Assembly (NCBI GenBank): GCA_012845835.1
Contig: JABAKD010000015.1
Span: 8,619,967-8,683,966, forward strand
DNA from: Undaria pinnatifida
Lineage: Eukaryota; Sar; Phaeophyceae; Laminariales; Alariaceae
Direction: 5' to 3'
DNA: 64,000 nucleotides
The notes below the pieces were generated by a model. That model ran no database searches and had not been told where the DNA came from. It saw only the letters and a program-made list of their open reading frames with translations. Positions within the stretch are counted from its first letter, which is position 1. Each line of letters begins with the position of its first letter. The translations under genes and the position numbers were made by a program. Shown here one piece after another: positions 63,631-64,000 of the stretch.

Positions 63631-64000
63631 CGCCTTCTATCACCCACATCCGTCGCTGCGTGTCATAGTGGAACTTGTTCTCCACCCCGAGGTACGCGCG
63701 AGTTGCATTTCCCCTCATGCGCCGTACAACCGATGCCAATCGCTGCGTCAACCCCCGACCCTCTCCAACACCGCCTCCTTCTCCTCTGCCGGGTTTTCCA
63801 TCGTCCGCTCGGTCTATCCCGGTCGAAGCGGCGGTGGTTACGCCGCCTGCGGCGGCGAAGCCGCCGACTGAGGCGGACGAGCTCTGGCGCGCCACGCGCG
63901 CCGCCGCCGCACCGCTACCTCTTTCGTCACCGATAACGTCATTCCCGCTATCGGTATCGTTGCCGACCGCGCCAATGCTTCCGTGGTCTACAAGAGCGTC
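63631..64000 (-). CDS. Partial exon, Sec16-like C-terminal motif (runs off right edge)
   Basis: The minus strand is open from the window edge. It reads a low-complexity Ser/Ala/Gly stretch and then LTQRLASVVRRMRGNATRAY, LGVENKFHYDTQRRMWVIEG, with donor GTGGGG at 63630. The L-G-x-x-N-x-F-x-Y-D-x5-W-V pattern resembles, from memory, the C-terminal motif of Sec16 COPII scaffold proteins. With so little sequence the call is tentative; it may belong to a gene mostly outside the window, or to the upstream half of the MFS gene. Confidence 0.4.

Overview
The window looks like nuclear DNA of a photosynthetic stramenopile, most probably a brown alga or a close relative. The reasons are intron-rich genes with GT-AG junctions and introns of up to 10 kb, a thylakoid-lumen (twin-arginine) targeting signal on a protein related to a plant chloroplast family, and a very dense load of retrotransposons, MITEs, tRNA-derived SINEs and microsatellites. 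No rRNA, functional tRNA gene, CRISPR array or bacterial-style operon was seen. Species-level placement is inference.

Four host loci can be built from the sequence. (1) On the minus strand, 13266 to 4378: a seven-exon gene, 350 codons, with consistent splice phases. It encodes a histidine-phosphatase/phosphoglycerate-mutase-fold protein in which both catalytic histidines are replaced. It carries a Tat lumen signal, and a possible extra first exon with a plastid-type presequence lies at 17234-17061. (2) On the plus strand, 19184 to 40844: an eight-exon, ~941-codon BED-finger hAT transposase-like gene that keeps its D, D, E residues and is spread over 21.7 kb of repeat-filled introns. (3) On the minus strand, 61981 to 58571: the C-terminal half (TM7-12) of an MFS transporter of the zinc-induced-facilitator type. 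(4) At the right edge, minus strand: an exon with a Sec16-like C-terminal motif.

From 45.2 to 54.2 kb lies a Ty3/gypsy chromovirus-like LTR element, 269-bp LTRs about 96% identical. It carries gag with a zinc knuckle, a NADAR (YbiA-like) domain, integrase and a split chromodomain, but no recognisable reverse transcriptase or RNase H. It is immediately followed by an inverted solo LTR of the same family. Both insertions used the same GTAGGT target, and that target lies inside a copy of a local MITE family, so three layers of insertion can be ordered.

The rest is repeat: a MITE family with 22-bp TIRs, a second inverted-repeat family full of TTTTCGACTG, two SINE families, CGGGTC satellites, a 41-bp and an 18-bp minisatellite, and several local tandem duplications. 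The most unusual theme is that exon edges (splice acceptor or donor plus adjacent coding sequence) of two unrelated genes have been tandemly copied into neighbouring introns, producing decoy exon ends. A second theme is a self-complementary 9-mer, TACCWGGTA, that occurs at least 15 times where about 0.5 would be expected.
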